Shown piece by piece: positions 15,921-28,093 of a DNA stretch of 37,669 bases. The notes under the pieces are model-generated. The model saw nothing but the letters and a program-made list of their open reading frames with translations. It was not told the DNA's origin and searched no databases. The translations under genes were made by a program, and so were the position numbers. Positions within the stretch are counted from its first letter, which is position 1. Each line of letters begins with the position of its first letter. The stretch comes from Ga0077536 sp943370145 (GTDB taxonomy: Bacteria; Pseudomonadota; Gammaproteobacteria; Ga0077536): NCBI GenBank assembly GCA_943370145.1, contig CALRPY020000043.1:1-37669 (forward strand). The letters run 5' to 3'.

Positions 15921-17422
15921 GCGAAGCCGGACTGCTCGAAGGCGTAGGCCGCGCGATAGATCGTCGCCTCGTCGAAGTGACGGCCGATCAGCATCATGCC
16001 GATCGGCAGGCCGTCGGAATACCCGCAGGGCACGCTGATCGCAGGGTGATGGGAGACGTCGGTCGGACAGGTGTTGACGAGCATCTCGGTCGCGCGCCGG
16101 CACCACTCGGTGACGGAACAGTCCGCTGCCGGCAGCGGCTGCGCCTTCATCGGCGTCGTCGGCAGGAGCAGCAGGTCGTATCGCGCCAGCGCGGCGTCAT
16201 AGCTGGCGCGCAGCTGCCGCGCGCGGTTGGCCGCCTTCGCGTAAAACGTATAGCCATAGCGTTCGGTGACGTAACGTCCGACCAGCGTGAAGAGCTTCAC
16301 GTTCGGCGGCACTTCGTCGATGCGGCCCCGCCGCTCGTGCAGCCATTCCATCATGTCGACCGGGTAGTGGTCGGTGCGGCCGCTGCCGAAACCCTGCGTC
16401 GAGAGCACGGTCCTCGTGAGGCCGTCGATGCCGACGGGTGTCCAGATCGCAGCGCCCAGCGCGTGCATCGGCACCGAGACTTCCTCCACCGTCGCGCCGA
16501 GTCGTGAAAATTCCGCGGCGGCCGCCCGCACCCGCGTGTCGACGTCGGGCTCCGACACCGGCAGCCCGAAGCCCTCGCGCACGATGCCGATGCGCAAGCC
16601 GGCGACGCCGCCCTCGATGCCCTCGGTGTAGCGCACGGCAGCGGCCCCGCGCTGGCGCGGATCGTGATCGTCCTGGCCGGCGAGCACCTCGAGCAGCAGC
16701 GCGTTGTCGCGCACGGTCATCGTCATGGGTCCGACGTGGTCGATGAATCCCTCGATCGGCGCGATGCCCGTGTAAGGCACGAGGCCGTAGGTCGGTTTCA
16801 TGCCGACCGTGCCCGAGAAGGACGACGGCATGCGGATCGAGCCGCCCTGGTCGGCGCCCAGCGCGAAATCCGCTTCGCCGGTCACCAGCACCACGGCGCT
16901 GCCGCTCGACGAGCCGCCTGCTGAATAGCCGCGCCGGTGCGGGTTGTGCACCGGACCCAGCGCGCCGGTGTGGCTGCCGCCGGACAGGCAGAAGTATTCG
17001 CAGTGCGTCTTGCCGACGACCTCCGCGCCGGCATCGAGCACGCGCGTGACGACGGTCGCATCGACCTGCGGCACGTAACCCTGCAGCAGTGACGCGCCAT
17101 TCATCATAGGCAACCCGGCGATCATGATGCTGTCCTTGACGGCGACGCGCTTGCCGGCGAGCACGCCCCCGGCGGCACCCTTGATCGAAGTCTTCACGTA
17201 CCAGGCGTTGTGCGGGTTGTCGCGCGGCGGCGGGAACTGCCAGGGACCGCGGGGATGGCGTGGCGGCGGCGTGTCATCCGGCAATTGACCCACCACGTCG
17301 TACGCGTCCAGCAGGCCCGCCATCATCGCGGTGTACTGCTCGATTTCCCCGGCGTCCATGCTGTAGCCGAGGCGTGCGGCGAGTTGCGCGACGTCGGCGG
17401 CATCGGGTTTCGGTATCGGCAT
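15911..17422 (-). CDS. Amidase-signature hydrolase, similar to Rhodococcus enantioselective amidase
   Basis: The protein has 503 residues from the ATG at 17422, which has GGAG six bases upstream; an ATG at 17440 adds six residues but has poor spacing. The amidase-signature triad is complete: K96 (AVKDSIM), the cis-Ser S171 (AGGSSSGSA) and the nucleophile S195 (DQGGSIRMP). An N-terminal helical domain of about 75 residues ending in DNPHNAWYVKTSI is characteristic of the nitrile-hydratase-linked Rhodococcus amidase. With this start the triad numbering coincides with that enzyme. It probably hydrolyses aryl or alkyl amides to acids and ammonia. No nitrile hydratase gene is adjacent, so the physiological substrate is unknown. 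Confidence 0.9.
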   Translation of the reverse strand: MPIPKPDAADVAQLAARLGYSMDAGEIEQYTAMMAGLLDAYDVVGQLPDDTPPPRHPRGPWQFPPPRDNPHNAWYVKTSIKGAAGGVLAGKRVAVKDSIMIAGLPMMNGASLLQGYVPQVDATVVTRVLDAGAEVVGKTHCEYFCLSGGSHTGALGPVHNPHRRGYSAGGSSSGSAVVLVTGEADFALGADQGGSIRMPSSFSGTVGMKPTYGLVPYTGIAPIEGFIDHVGPMTMTVRDNALLLEVLAGQDDHDPRQRGAAAVRYTEGIEGGVAGLRIGIVREGFGLPVSEPDVDTRVRAAAAEFSRLGATVEEVSVPMHALGAAIWTPVGIDGLTRTVLSTQGFGSGRTDHYPVDMMEWLHERRGRIDEVPPNVKLFTLVGRYVTERYGYTFYAKAANRARQLRASYDAALARYDLLLLPTTPMKAQPLPAADCSVTEWCRRATEMLVNTCPTDVSHHPAISVPCGYSDGLPIGMMLIGRHFDEATIYRAAYAFEQSGFAQA

Positions 17423-17476
17423 GTCTGGCTCCAGTTCCATTCTTCCGGATGACGCGCGCTCGCGCGCCGCTGTCGT

Positions 17477-18853
17477 TCAAATGCCCGCCTGGCCGCGCAG
17501 CGCCCCCAGCAGTGCCTGCGCCAGGCGTTCCAGCGTGCGCTGTCGCGCGGCGTCGCTGAGATCCGGATCGGCGCCCAGCGCCGACCAGTCCGGATGGCGC
17601 GCGGCGCGCGCGAGGTATTTGCGGAGGCGTTCCTCGTCGGGCAGTGGTTTGGCGAGTTCCGTGCGCGCGGCCAGCGGGGTCATCGCGGCGTGGCCGCGAC
17701 AGGAGAGATCCTGCACCAGCAGCACCGCCCGCCGCGCGATGAAGCGTGCCGCCGCCTCGTCCAGCTGTTCGTGGCGCTCGCCGCGCCAGCGTTCGCGTGC
17801 GTGCCGTCCGAGCCGGCTCGCGACGTCGAGCCCCGCGCCGAGCGCGCCGCCGATCAGCGTCGCGGCGCCGAGGGAGTGGAAGGCCGTCAGGGCATCGACG
17901 ACCGCGCCCGCCGCGGCGCCCTTCGCCGCGGACGTGCCGAGACCGAGACCGAGTTCCTTCAGCAGGTCGGTGTCGAAGGGATCGAAGGTCCACACCGCAC
18001 CGGCGAGCGGGAGATCGCAGCCAACGAAGTCCGCCTCGACGAAACGGAACAGGCCCAGCAGATCGCGGCTGAGTGCCTGTTCACGCGTGCGAACCTTCGC
18101 CACCAGCGCGCTGCGCCCGCGGCCGTCGAGCAGTTCACGCAGCGCCACGCAGTCGATCAGCGCGTCCGCGATGAGGCGCGCCGCCTGCTCGCGCTGCGTC
18201 TGCTGTTCGCGCTCGCGCGCGGCGACGAGCGCCGCGCAGTGGGCCTCGGCCGCCGGCAGCAGCAGCCCGACCTGCTGCCACAGCCGGCGCTCGTCCGCGG
18301 CGTCGAACACCACCGTGTCGAAGGTGGTCACGTTGTGGATGCCCGCGCCCTGCAGCGCGCTACGCCAGCGCGCCGGGTCGGCCACCGGACCCGCGATGAA
18401 GTTGAGCACGACGAGGCAGGGTTTTCCGGACGACGCGATGATCGCGAACTCATCCTGGTATTTGCCGAGTATCGGCTCGCGTGCGTCGACCACGTAGAGC
18501 GCGAGGTCGCTCGCAAGCAATTGCCGCAAGGCCTTCGCCTCCTGCGCGAAACCGCCGGTGGCCAGCGGCCCGTCGAGAAAGGCCGCAATGCGCGCGGCGC
18601 CGGTCGCGCGCGGCGACGGATCGGCGGCGTGCAGCGCGTCCAGCAGGCCCATCGAGTCCTCGAGGCCTGGCGTGTCAGCGAGTTCGAGTTCGAGGCCGCC
18701 GGGCAGGCCGAGCGTCGTGGCCTCCACGTGCCGCGTCGTGGCCGGGCGGCTCGAGACTTCACCGAACGCGCGGTCGCGCAGGAGTGTGCGGAGCAGCGAG
18801 GTCTTGCCGGCGTTGGTGTGGCCGATGACGGCGATGCGGACCGTTGGACTCAT
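17477..18853 (-). CDS. DUF3482-type GTPase
   Basis: The protein has 458 residues. The N-terminal TRAFAC GTPase has GHTNAGKTS (10-18), an effector Thr region (SRPATTRH) and DTPG in LADTPGLEDS. The usual NKxD is replaced by LNFIAG, as I recall for this family. The C-terminal half holds the DUF3482 region with a small-residue-rich, possibly membrane-associated segment (KGAAAGAVVDALTAFHSLGA). The ATG overlaps the stop of the upstream DUF2868 gene (ATGA at 18850-18853). The two families commonly occur as a pair, so a joint membrane-linked function is likely, but the biochemical role is unknown. Confidence 0.85.
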   Translation of the reverse strand: MSPTVRIAVIGHTNAGKTSLLRTLLRDRAFGEVSSRPATTRHVEATTLGLPGGLELELADTPGLEDSMGLLDALHAADPSPRATGAARIAAFLDGPLATGGFAQEAKALRQLLASDLALYVVDAREPILGKYQDEFAIIASSGKPCLVVLNFIAGPVADPARWRSALQGAGIHNVTTFDTVVFDAADERRLWQQVGLLLPAAEAHCAALVAAREREQQTQREQAARLIADALIDCVALRELLDGRGRSALVAKVRTREQALSRDLLGLFRFVEADFVGCDLPLAGAVWTFDPFDTDLLKELGLGLGTSAAKGAAAGAVVDALTAFHSLGAATLIGGALGAGLDVASRLGRHARERWRGERHEQLDEAAARFIARRAVLLVQDLSCRGHAAMTPLAARTELAKPLPDEERLRKYLARAARHPDWSALGADPDLSDAARQRTLERLAQALLGALRGQAGI

Positions 18854-20307
18854 CCGGCTGCCCGCGCGTTGCTGCCGACGTTGCCCGCCGGAATCCCGGC
18901 CCTGCCCGCGAGCGAGCGCCAGTCCTCGAGCCGCGCGTCCCGTTCAGCGGGCGTCAGCGCGCCGGCCGCATCGACGGCGACCAGCAGGTAGACGGGCTGC
19001 CGCGACGCAGCGACGACGGCGCTGACGAACTGGCCCAGGCCGCGGTCGGGGGTCACGGCCAGCGGCGCCTGGATCACGATGGCCGGCCACGGCGGCGCCG
19101 CGCGCGCGAGCGCGTCGAGCACTCGCAGCTGGCCGGCGCGATCGACGATGGCGCCGAAGTCCCGCGCCCCGGGCGGCGCCGGCAACGATCGCTCCAGCGC
19201 AAGCCACGCCGCATCGGCGGGTGGCGCCAGCCCGGCAGGCACGGTCTGCAGCGGCCGTGGGCCGGGCGGGGCCTCGTCGCGATCGACGATGCGCGTCAGC
19301 GAAGCTGCCGGCTGGAGGATGTCGCGCAGACGCCAGTAGCCCGGACGGGCGAGGTCGATCGCGGGCCGGCGGGCGCTCCAGCGGACCAGCGCAAGGCACC
19401 AGCCCAACGCCGCCAGGCGTGGCAAGACCCCGAACACGCACAGGCTGCCGAGCACGAACCAGCCCCAGCGCGTGCGCAATGCGGAATCGGCCGGGGCGGC
19501 GTCGATACGGCTCGCGGCGATGTCAGCCGCATCGGGCACCGGAAAGCCGAGCATGGAGACCGGCTGCGCGAGCGCGTCGAGCGCGCGGCCCACGAAGTCG
19601 GCGCCAAGCAGCGTGCTGCCCCAGTAGAAATCGATCTGGCGCACGACCAGCAGCCACCAGCAGCTGATCATCGCGCCACACGCCAGCGCGAGCCAGAAGA
19701 GGTGCGACAGCGCGGCGACGCGCGCCCGTCCGTCGGTGGTATCCGCATGGAATTCGAACAGCGCGCGCTGGACGGCGCGCTCGACCTCCCCGCCGTGGGC
19801 CTGGCGCCGGGCGCCGAGCCCGTCGAGGCCGCGCGCCAGGGCCTGCCCGAACCAGGCGCCGACGGCGCCTCGCCCGCGCAGCGTCGCCGCAACCTGCAAC
19901 AGCAGCCACGCGCAGAGGCTCAGCAGGTTCGGCAGGAGGAGCCCGCCCAGCATCGCGACCACGTTCGCGCGAGCCGGGAAGCCCTCGGGCATCAGCCGTG
20001 CCGCGGCCAGGCCGCCGAGCAGGCCCAGCGCGAAGGCGATGCGTCGCGCGTGGCGTTCGCGCCCCCGGTAGCGCGCCAGCGTGACGTCGATTCCCGTGCG
20101 GGCACACCACGCAAGGGCGCGCGCTTCGATGCGTCGCGGAAGGTCGGGCGCCGCGGCGATGGCCGCCGCCTCAAGCGCGGCATCGCGCATGGGCTCGCCC
20201 CGGGCCTCTTCATAGTGGCGCCAGGCCAGCGTCTGCAGATGGCGATCGAGGCTGGACAACAGGATGTCGGAACGCGGTGGATTGCGGCAGATGGTAGCAC
20301 GCGGCAT
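18850..20307 (-). CDS. DUF2868-type integral membrane protein
   Basis: The protein has 485 residues if the ATG at 20307 is used; a later TTG near the conserved LLSSLDRHLQTLAW segment is also possible, and the frame is open to 20373. It has several hydrophobic segments: a pair at about 90-145 (FALGLLGGLAAARL, VVAMLGGLLLPNLLSLCAWL), one in the LFWLALACGAMISCWWLLVV region, and one in the WGWFVLGSLCVFGVLPRL region. The C-terminal about 130 residues are soluble. The stop overlaps the GTPase start. Its role is unknown; it is probably the membrane partner of that GTPase. Confidence 0.8.
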   Translation of the reverse strand: MPRATICRNPPRSDILLSSLDRHLQTLAWRHYEEARGEPMRDAALEAAAIAAAPDLPRRIEARALAWCARTGIDVTLARYRGRERHARRIAFALGLLGGLAAARLMPEGFPARANVVAMLGGLLLPNLLSLCAWLLLQVAATLRGRGAVGAWFGQALARGLDGLGARRQAHGGEVERAVQRALFEFHADTTDGRARVAALSHLFWLALACGAMISCWWLLVVRQIDFYWGSTLLGADFVGRALDALAQPVSMLGFPVPDAADIAASRIDAAPADSALRTRWGWFVLGSLCVFGVLPRLAALGWCLALVRWSARRPAIDLARPGYWRLRDILQPAASLTRIVDRDEAPPGPRPLQTVPAGLAPPADAAWLALERSLPAPPGARDFGAIVDRAGQLRVLDALARAAPPWPAIVIQAPLAVTPDRGLGQFVSAVVAASRQPVYLLVAVDAAGALTPAERDARLEDWRSLAGRAGIPAGNVGSNARAAG

Positions 20308-20437
20308 CGTCCAGCCCGGGCCGCCGGCGGTCGTCGCGCGCGCCCGAATGACGTCCGGATTGCGCCCGGTCATGCCGACGGGGCGCGAGCCCGGTGCACA
20401 ATGCCGACATTGGACACAACATCATCGAGGGACTGAG

Positions 20438-21001
20438 ATGACGAATGCACGACTCCTGGCCTTGGCACTGTGGGCACTGTTCACCGTCACCGCGTGCTCC
20501 GAGGACAGCGGCAAGCCTCCTGCCACCGGCGCCACCGCAGCGGTCGACGCCACTGCCCAGCCCGAGACCACTGCCCAGCCCGAGACCACTGCCCGGCCCG
20601 AGGCCGTCCCCGCCAGCCCGGCCGGCGCGGCATCGACCGCGGCCGCCGGCCCCGCGTACGACGTCAGTTGCCCGGCTGGCGCCAGCCAGGCCGAGAAATG
20701 CCAGGTCGGCAAGGAAACCTACATCGGCTGGCGCTCTTTCCATACGCACTGCTTCCAGTGCCACGGTGGCAGCGCGATGGGCAGCACCTTCGCGCCGAAC
20801 CTGATGGAACGCCTCAATTCGCGCGTCGACTACGCACGCTTCCAGTACGTGCTGCACAACGGTTACACCGGCAAGGTCGGCGCGATGCCGAGCTTCGCGA
20901 AGAATTCAGCGGTGCTGAAGGACGCGGATGCGCTTTACAGCTATCTCCGCGCCCGCGCCGAAGGCGCGCTGCCTGCGGGCAGGCCCGTCAAGAAGCCCTG
21001 A
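20438..21001 (+). CDS. Lipoprotein c-type cytochrome
   Basis: The protein has 187 residues with GAGGGA ahead of the ATG. The N-terminus is a lipoprotein signal (ARLLALALWALFTVTAC, lipobox VTAC with C21 in ...TACSEDSG). A low-complexity linker includes three TAQPET-like hexapeptides (39-56). The haem site CFQCH is at 105-109, and a GAMPSF methionine is the probable distal ligand. It is expected to be anchored on the periplasmic side of a membrane and to carry electrons for an unknown partner. An extra cysteine pair (SCPAG and KCQVG) precedes the haem motif. It stands alone between divergent membrane-protein and co-directional GST genes. Confidence 0.88.
   Translation: MTNARLLALALWALFTVTACSEDSGKPPATGATAAVDATAQPETTAQPETTARPEAVPASPAGAASTAAAGPAYDVSCPAGASQAEKCQVGKETYIGWRSFHTHCFQCHGGSAMGSTFAPNLMERLNSRVDYARFQYVLHNGYTGKVGAMPSFAKNSAVLKDADALYSYLRARAEGALPAGRPVKKP
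20552..20605 (+). repeat. 18-bp tandem repeat, three copies, inside the cytochrome gene
   Basis: The unit ACTGCCCAGCCCGAGACC occurs exactly twice (20552-20569 and 20570-20587) and once with two changes (20588-20605). It encodes TAQPET, TAQPET and TARPEA in the linker between the lipid anchor and the haem domain. The array is in frame, so copy-number changes would only alter linker length. Confidence 0.9.
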
Positions 21002-21172
21002 GGCGCGAAGCCGCCGGCTGGCCGGGCTTGCGCCGCGCCCGGTTGACGCTATCCGCCAAGCCGCCTACCTTGCCGTGCTCGTGCCTGACGGCACGCGGCA
21101 GGGCGCGGCGCCGCCTGCATCTTTCCGGCACCCCGCCGGCCAACAGAAGAAATGCCAGTTCAGGAGGCTCAA

Positions 21173-21823
21173 ATGAAGCTTATCGATTCCTTCGGCCCGA
21201 ATCCGCGCGTGGTGCGCATGTTCCTCGCGGAAAAAGGCCTCAACCTGCCGACCGAGAGCATCGACCTGCTGGGCGGGGAAAATCGCCAGGAAGGCTATCT
21301 GAAGCGCAATCCGGGCGGACAGCTGCCGGCGCTCGAACTCGATGACGGCACGGTCGTCGCCGAAACCGCCGTGATCTGCGAGTACGTCGAGGAACAGCAT
21401 CCCACGCCCGTGCTGATCGGCGCCACCGCCGAGGAGCGCGCCCTGTCCCGCACCTGGCAGCGTCGCGTGGAACTCAACATCACGGAGCACATGTACAACG
21501 GCTTCCGTTTCGCCGAAGGCTACGAACTGTTCAAGAATCGCCTGTACTGCGTGCCGGAAGCGGCGACCGGGCTGAAGGCCAAGGCGCAGGACTGGCTCGC
21601 GAAGCTCGACGGCCTGATTGCCGGTCGCGACTTCATCTGCGGCGACGCGCTGCGCTTCGCCGACATCACGCTGTACTGCTGCATGGACTTCGCGAAGGAC
21701 GTGGGCCAGCCCATCAATGCCGAGCTGAAGAACATCAACGCGTGGTTCAAGCGCATGGATGCACGTCCCAGTGCCAAGGCGAGCCTGCATCCGGCGTGGG
21801 AACAGGTGAAGATGCGCGGCTGA
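21173..21823 (+). CDS. Glutathione S-transferase family protein
   Basis: The protein has 216 residues with AGGAGG five bases ahead of the ATG at 21173. The thioredoxin-like N-terminal domain begins with KLIDSFGPNPRVVRMF, and the cis-Pro region GGQLPALELDDG and the glutathione-binding ETAVICEYVE are clear. An all-helical C-terminal domain follows, with the N-capping-box-like CGDALRFADITLY. It is cytosolic. The substrate is not evident; general detoxification or a reductase role is possible. A strong hairpin terminator follows 52 bp after the stop. Confidence 0.9.
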   Translation: MKLIDSFGPNPRVVRMFLAEKGLNLPTESIDLLGGENRQEGYLKRNPGGQLPALELDDGTVVAETAVICEYVEEQHPTPVLIGATAEERALSRTWQRRVELNITEHMYNGFRFAEGYELFKNRLYCVPEAATGLKAKAQDWLAKLDGLIAGRDFICGDALRFADITLYCCMDFAKDVGQPINAELKNINAWFKRMDARPSAKASLHPAWEQVKMRG

Positions 21824-21875
21824 GCGGCCGGGGCGATCGCAACCGAGAGGTTCCGCCCGTCATCCGCAGGGTTCG

Positions 21876-21900
21876 AAGGGGGGCTTTCAGCCCCCCTTTT
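21876..21900. terminator. Intrinsic terminator between GST and the hybrid histidine kinase
   Basis: AAGGGGGGC-tttca-GCCCCCCTTTT is a perfect 9-bp stem with a 5-base loop and T-run. It serves the plus-strand GST and, with A residues on the other side, could also act for the convergent minus-strand kinase gene ending at 21926. Confidence 0.9.
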
Positions 21901-21925
21901 CATTGGACGCCGAACACGGCACGCA

Positions 21926-25963
<4,038 letters not shown>

Positions 25964-26050
25964 GCGCGGCCTATCGGCGCGCGTGGGGAGCTGCTTGAGG
26001 GACCGGCGCCGCCGCGCGTGCGGACGGCGCCGGGCCTGTCCGCGCTGGGC

Positions 26051-26659
26051 TCAGTCGGCGGCGACAGGCGCCTGCTGCTGGGCCTGGAGCCCGATGAGGG
26101 ACAGCACGCGCTCGTAATCGAGGGGTTTGGCCAGGCATATCTCGGCGCCGACGTCGAGTACGGCCGATTTCTCCGCCCCGTCGGCGTAGCCGGTCATCGC
26201 GATGACGCGGATGTGCCGGGTGGTCTTTTCGTTCTTGAGCTGCCGACAGACCTCGATACCGTTCATGCCCGGCATCATCAGGTCCAGCAGCACGACGTCG
26301 GGCGCGAAGCTCTCGACGCGGCGGCCGGCGGCAAAGCCGTCATACACCGCGACAGCCTGCGCACCACGACTCGTCAGGAACTCGACGAGGAAATCCGCGA
26401 ACAGATGGTCGTCGTCGACGATCAGTACGCGCATCTCGCTGCTCTCGGGGATGCTGTCGCTGAGCCGCAGGCCGCGGTCGCGGGCGAAACGCTCTAGATC
26501 GCGACGCAGGAAGCGGCGATGCCCGCCGGCGGTGGCCTGCGCGCGCAGCAGCCCCTTGGCGGCCCAGGCTCGCAGGGTCACTGGTGCGACCATCAGCAGC
26601 GCCGCCGCCTCGGTCGGTGTCAGATAGGGTTTCTCCAGGTCAGAATCTTCGCTGCTCAC
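26051..26659 (-). CDS. Response regulator with N-terminal MerR/excisionase-type HTH and C-terminal receiver
   Basis: The protein has 202 residues from a GTG at 26657-26659, supported by a strong purine-rich GGGGGAGGG upstream; a TTG at 26695 or ATG at 26680 would overlap that Shine-Dalgarno. Residues 12-55 (YLTPTEAAALLMVAPVTLRA, then TAGGHRRF) are a BldC/MerR-like winged helix-turn-helix. Residues 76-195 are a receiver with D82-D84, phospho-acceptor D126 (LLDLMMPGMNG), T156 and K178. The domain order, DNA-binding part first, is the reverse of the usual OmpR or NarL layout. It precedes the hybrid kinase on the same strand and is its likely partner. Confidence 0.9.
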   Translation of the reverse strand: MSSEDSDLEKPYLTPTEAAALLMVAPVTLRAWAAKGLLRAQATAGGHRRFLRRDLERFARDRGLRLSDSIPESSEMRVLIVDDDHLFADFLVEFLTSRGAQAVAVYDGFAAGRRVESFAPDVVLLDLMMPGMNGIEVCRQLKNEKTTRHIRVIAMTGYADGAEKSAVLDVGAEICLAKPLDYERVLSLIGLQAQQQAPVAAD

Positions 26660-26701
26660 GACTCGCCCTCCCCCGGTCATTTGTCCCGGGTCCAATTTAG
26701 T

Positions 26702-26734
26702 AAAAGCGCCACCATCGCTTCAAGCGATGGCGGC
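26702..26734 (-). terminator. Terminator of the CoA-transferase gene
   Basis: Read on the minus strand, 26734-26708 folds as a 13-bp stem with a one-base centre (one G-U pair), followed by GCTTTTA. On the plus strand the same position is an A/C mismatch, so the signal favours minus-strand transcripts arriving from 26755. Confidence 0.7.
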
Positions 26735-26754
26735 ATCTGTTTTCAACTTTTCAT

Positions 26755-27948
26755 TCAGTGGGCGCCGAGGACCCCGCTTTCCCGGAGTTCCCGGCAGGCC
26801 TCCTCGCCAAATCCCAGTTCATCCCGCAGCACGGCCGGACCATGCTCGCCAAGCCCGGGGACCGCCGGCCGCACCGCGGCCGTCGTGGCCGAGAACAGGA
26901 ACGGCGAATCGGGGACGATCAGCGGGCCGGCGGCATCGACGACCCGGGTCAGCATTTCACGGTGCGCGAGTTGCGGATCGTCGAGGGCGGCGGCCAGATC
27001 CCGGTACGGCGAAACCGGGACGCCCGCCGCCTCCAGGCGCGCGACCGTCTCCGCCGTCGACAGGCTGGCGCACCACTCACCAATCATCGCCATCAGGACC
27101 GCATAGTGGCCGAGGCGGGCCGTCGTCGTCGCGAAACGGGGATCGGCTTTCAGCGACGGCCGTTCGAGCGCGTCCGCGAGCTGTTCGAACTGGCGCTGCG
27201 TCAGCAACACCACCAGCACGTGGCCATCCCGGGTCGGGAGCGGCCCGTAGCGGCGATCGCGCCCCTCCGGGTACTGCATCTGCTGGAAATCCTTCTGCAT
27301 GCTCGCCAGCAGCGTGTCGTACATGGAGATATCGATGTACTGGCCGACGCCCTTCGCCAGGCGGTGGTAGAGCGCCGCCATGATTGCGCCGAAGGCCTGG
27401 ACGGCCGCCATGTTGTCAGCCACGGGCAGGCCCATGTTCAGTGGCTGGCGCGCCTCGTTCTGGTAGCCGAGCGTCACCGCGTCGTAACCGCTCCAGGCGT
27501 GGACGATGGGCGCGAACGCGGGCTTGTGCGCATGCGGCCCGGTCTGGCCGAAGCCGGAAATCGAACACATCACGAGATCCGGGCGCAGCGCGGCCAGCAC
27601 CGGATAGTCGAGGCCGAAACGCGCCATCACCCCGGGACTGAAGTTCTCGACGACGACATCGTAGTGCGGGACCAGGCGCTTGATCAGCGCGATTGCGGCC
27701 GGCTGCTTGAGATCCAGCGCGAGCGAGCGTTTGCCGGCATTGAGCTGGCTGAACAGCGCGCTCGCGCCATCCCGGAACGGCGGCGTGTGGCGCATCAGGT
27801 CGCCTTCGCGCGGCTCAATCTTCAGCACGTCTGCGCCGAGGTCGGCCATGAGGCGCGTGCAGTACGGTCCCGCCACGACGGCGGTGAAGTCGAGTACCCG
27901 TACGCCTTCCAGGATGCGGGGGCGATCCGCCGAGCGCAGCGATGTCAA
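26755..27948 (-). CDS. Family III CoA-transferase (CaiB/BaiF type)
   Basis: The protein has about 397 residues, the usual family size. The N-terminus has LEGVRVLDFTAVVAGPYCTR, then LGADVLKIEPREGD (catalytic-Asp region of the family), the GKRSLALDLK segment and VVENFSPGVM. SGFGQTGP lies in the middle. No ATG or GTG fits; a TTG at 27946-27948 is the best of weak choices (another at 27952-27954). The enzyme would move CoA between carboxylic acids. Substrates cannot be read from sequence. It is monocistronic, with a terminator downstream. The stretch 27949-28093, which holds an A/T-rich patch, may contain the promoter. Confidence 0.85.
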   Translation of the reverse strand: MTSLRSADRPRILEGVRVLDFTAVVAGPYCTRLMADLGADVLKIEPREGDLMRHTPPFRDGASALFSQLNAGKRSLALDLKQPAAIALIKRLVPHYDVVVENFSPGVMARFGLDYPVLAALRPDLVMCSISGFGQTGPHAHKPAFAPIVHAWSGYDAVTLGYQNEARQPLNMGLPVADNMAAVQAFGAIMAALYHRLAKGVGQYIDISMYDTLLASMQKDFQQMQYPEGRDRRYGPLPTRDGHVLVVLLTQRQFEQLADALERPSLKADPRFATTTARLGHYAVLMAMIGEWCASLSTAETVARLEAAGVPVSPYRDLAAALDDPQLAHREMLTRVVDAAGPLIVPDSPFLFSATTAAVRPAVPGLGEHGPAVLRDELGFGEEACRELRESGVLGAH

Positions 27949-28093
27949 AAGCAAAATTCCATTTTTTTTGCTGAATCTTACCCGCTGACGGGCGGTGCTG
28001 TCCGCATCGCTGAGCAAGGCCGGACGCGCCGAAACACAGGAAAAACCGGCCTTTCGCCCACGAAGAGTGCAGACCTGCGTCGTCCGCACATGC

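Noticed and set aside
20552..20605. Short tandem repeat considered as a CRISPR or mobile-element trace
   Set aside because: The copies are directly adjacent without spacers and encode an in-frame TAQPET linker.
27949..27975. Run of eight A/T bases upstream of the CoA-transferase as a frameshift in its 5' end
   Set aside because: The ATG created beside the run leads to a stop after a few codons in its own frame, and the family N-terminus starts just downstream in the open frame, so no frameshift is needed to explain the gene.
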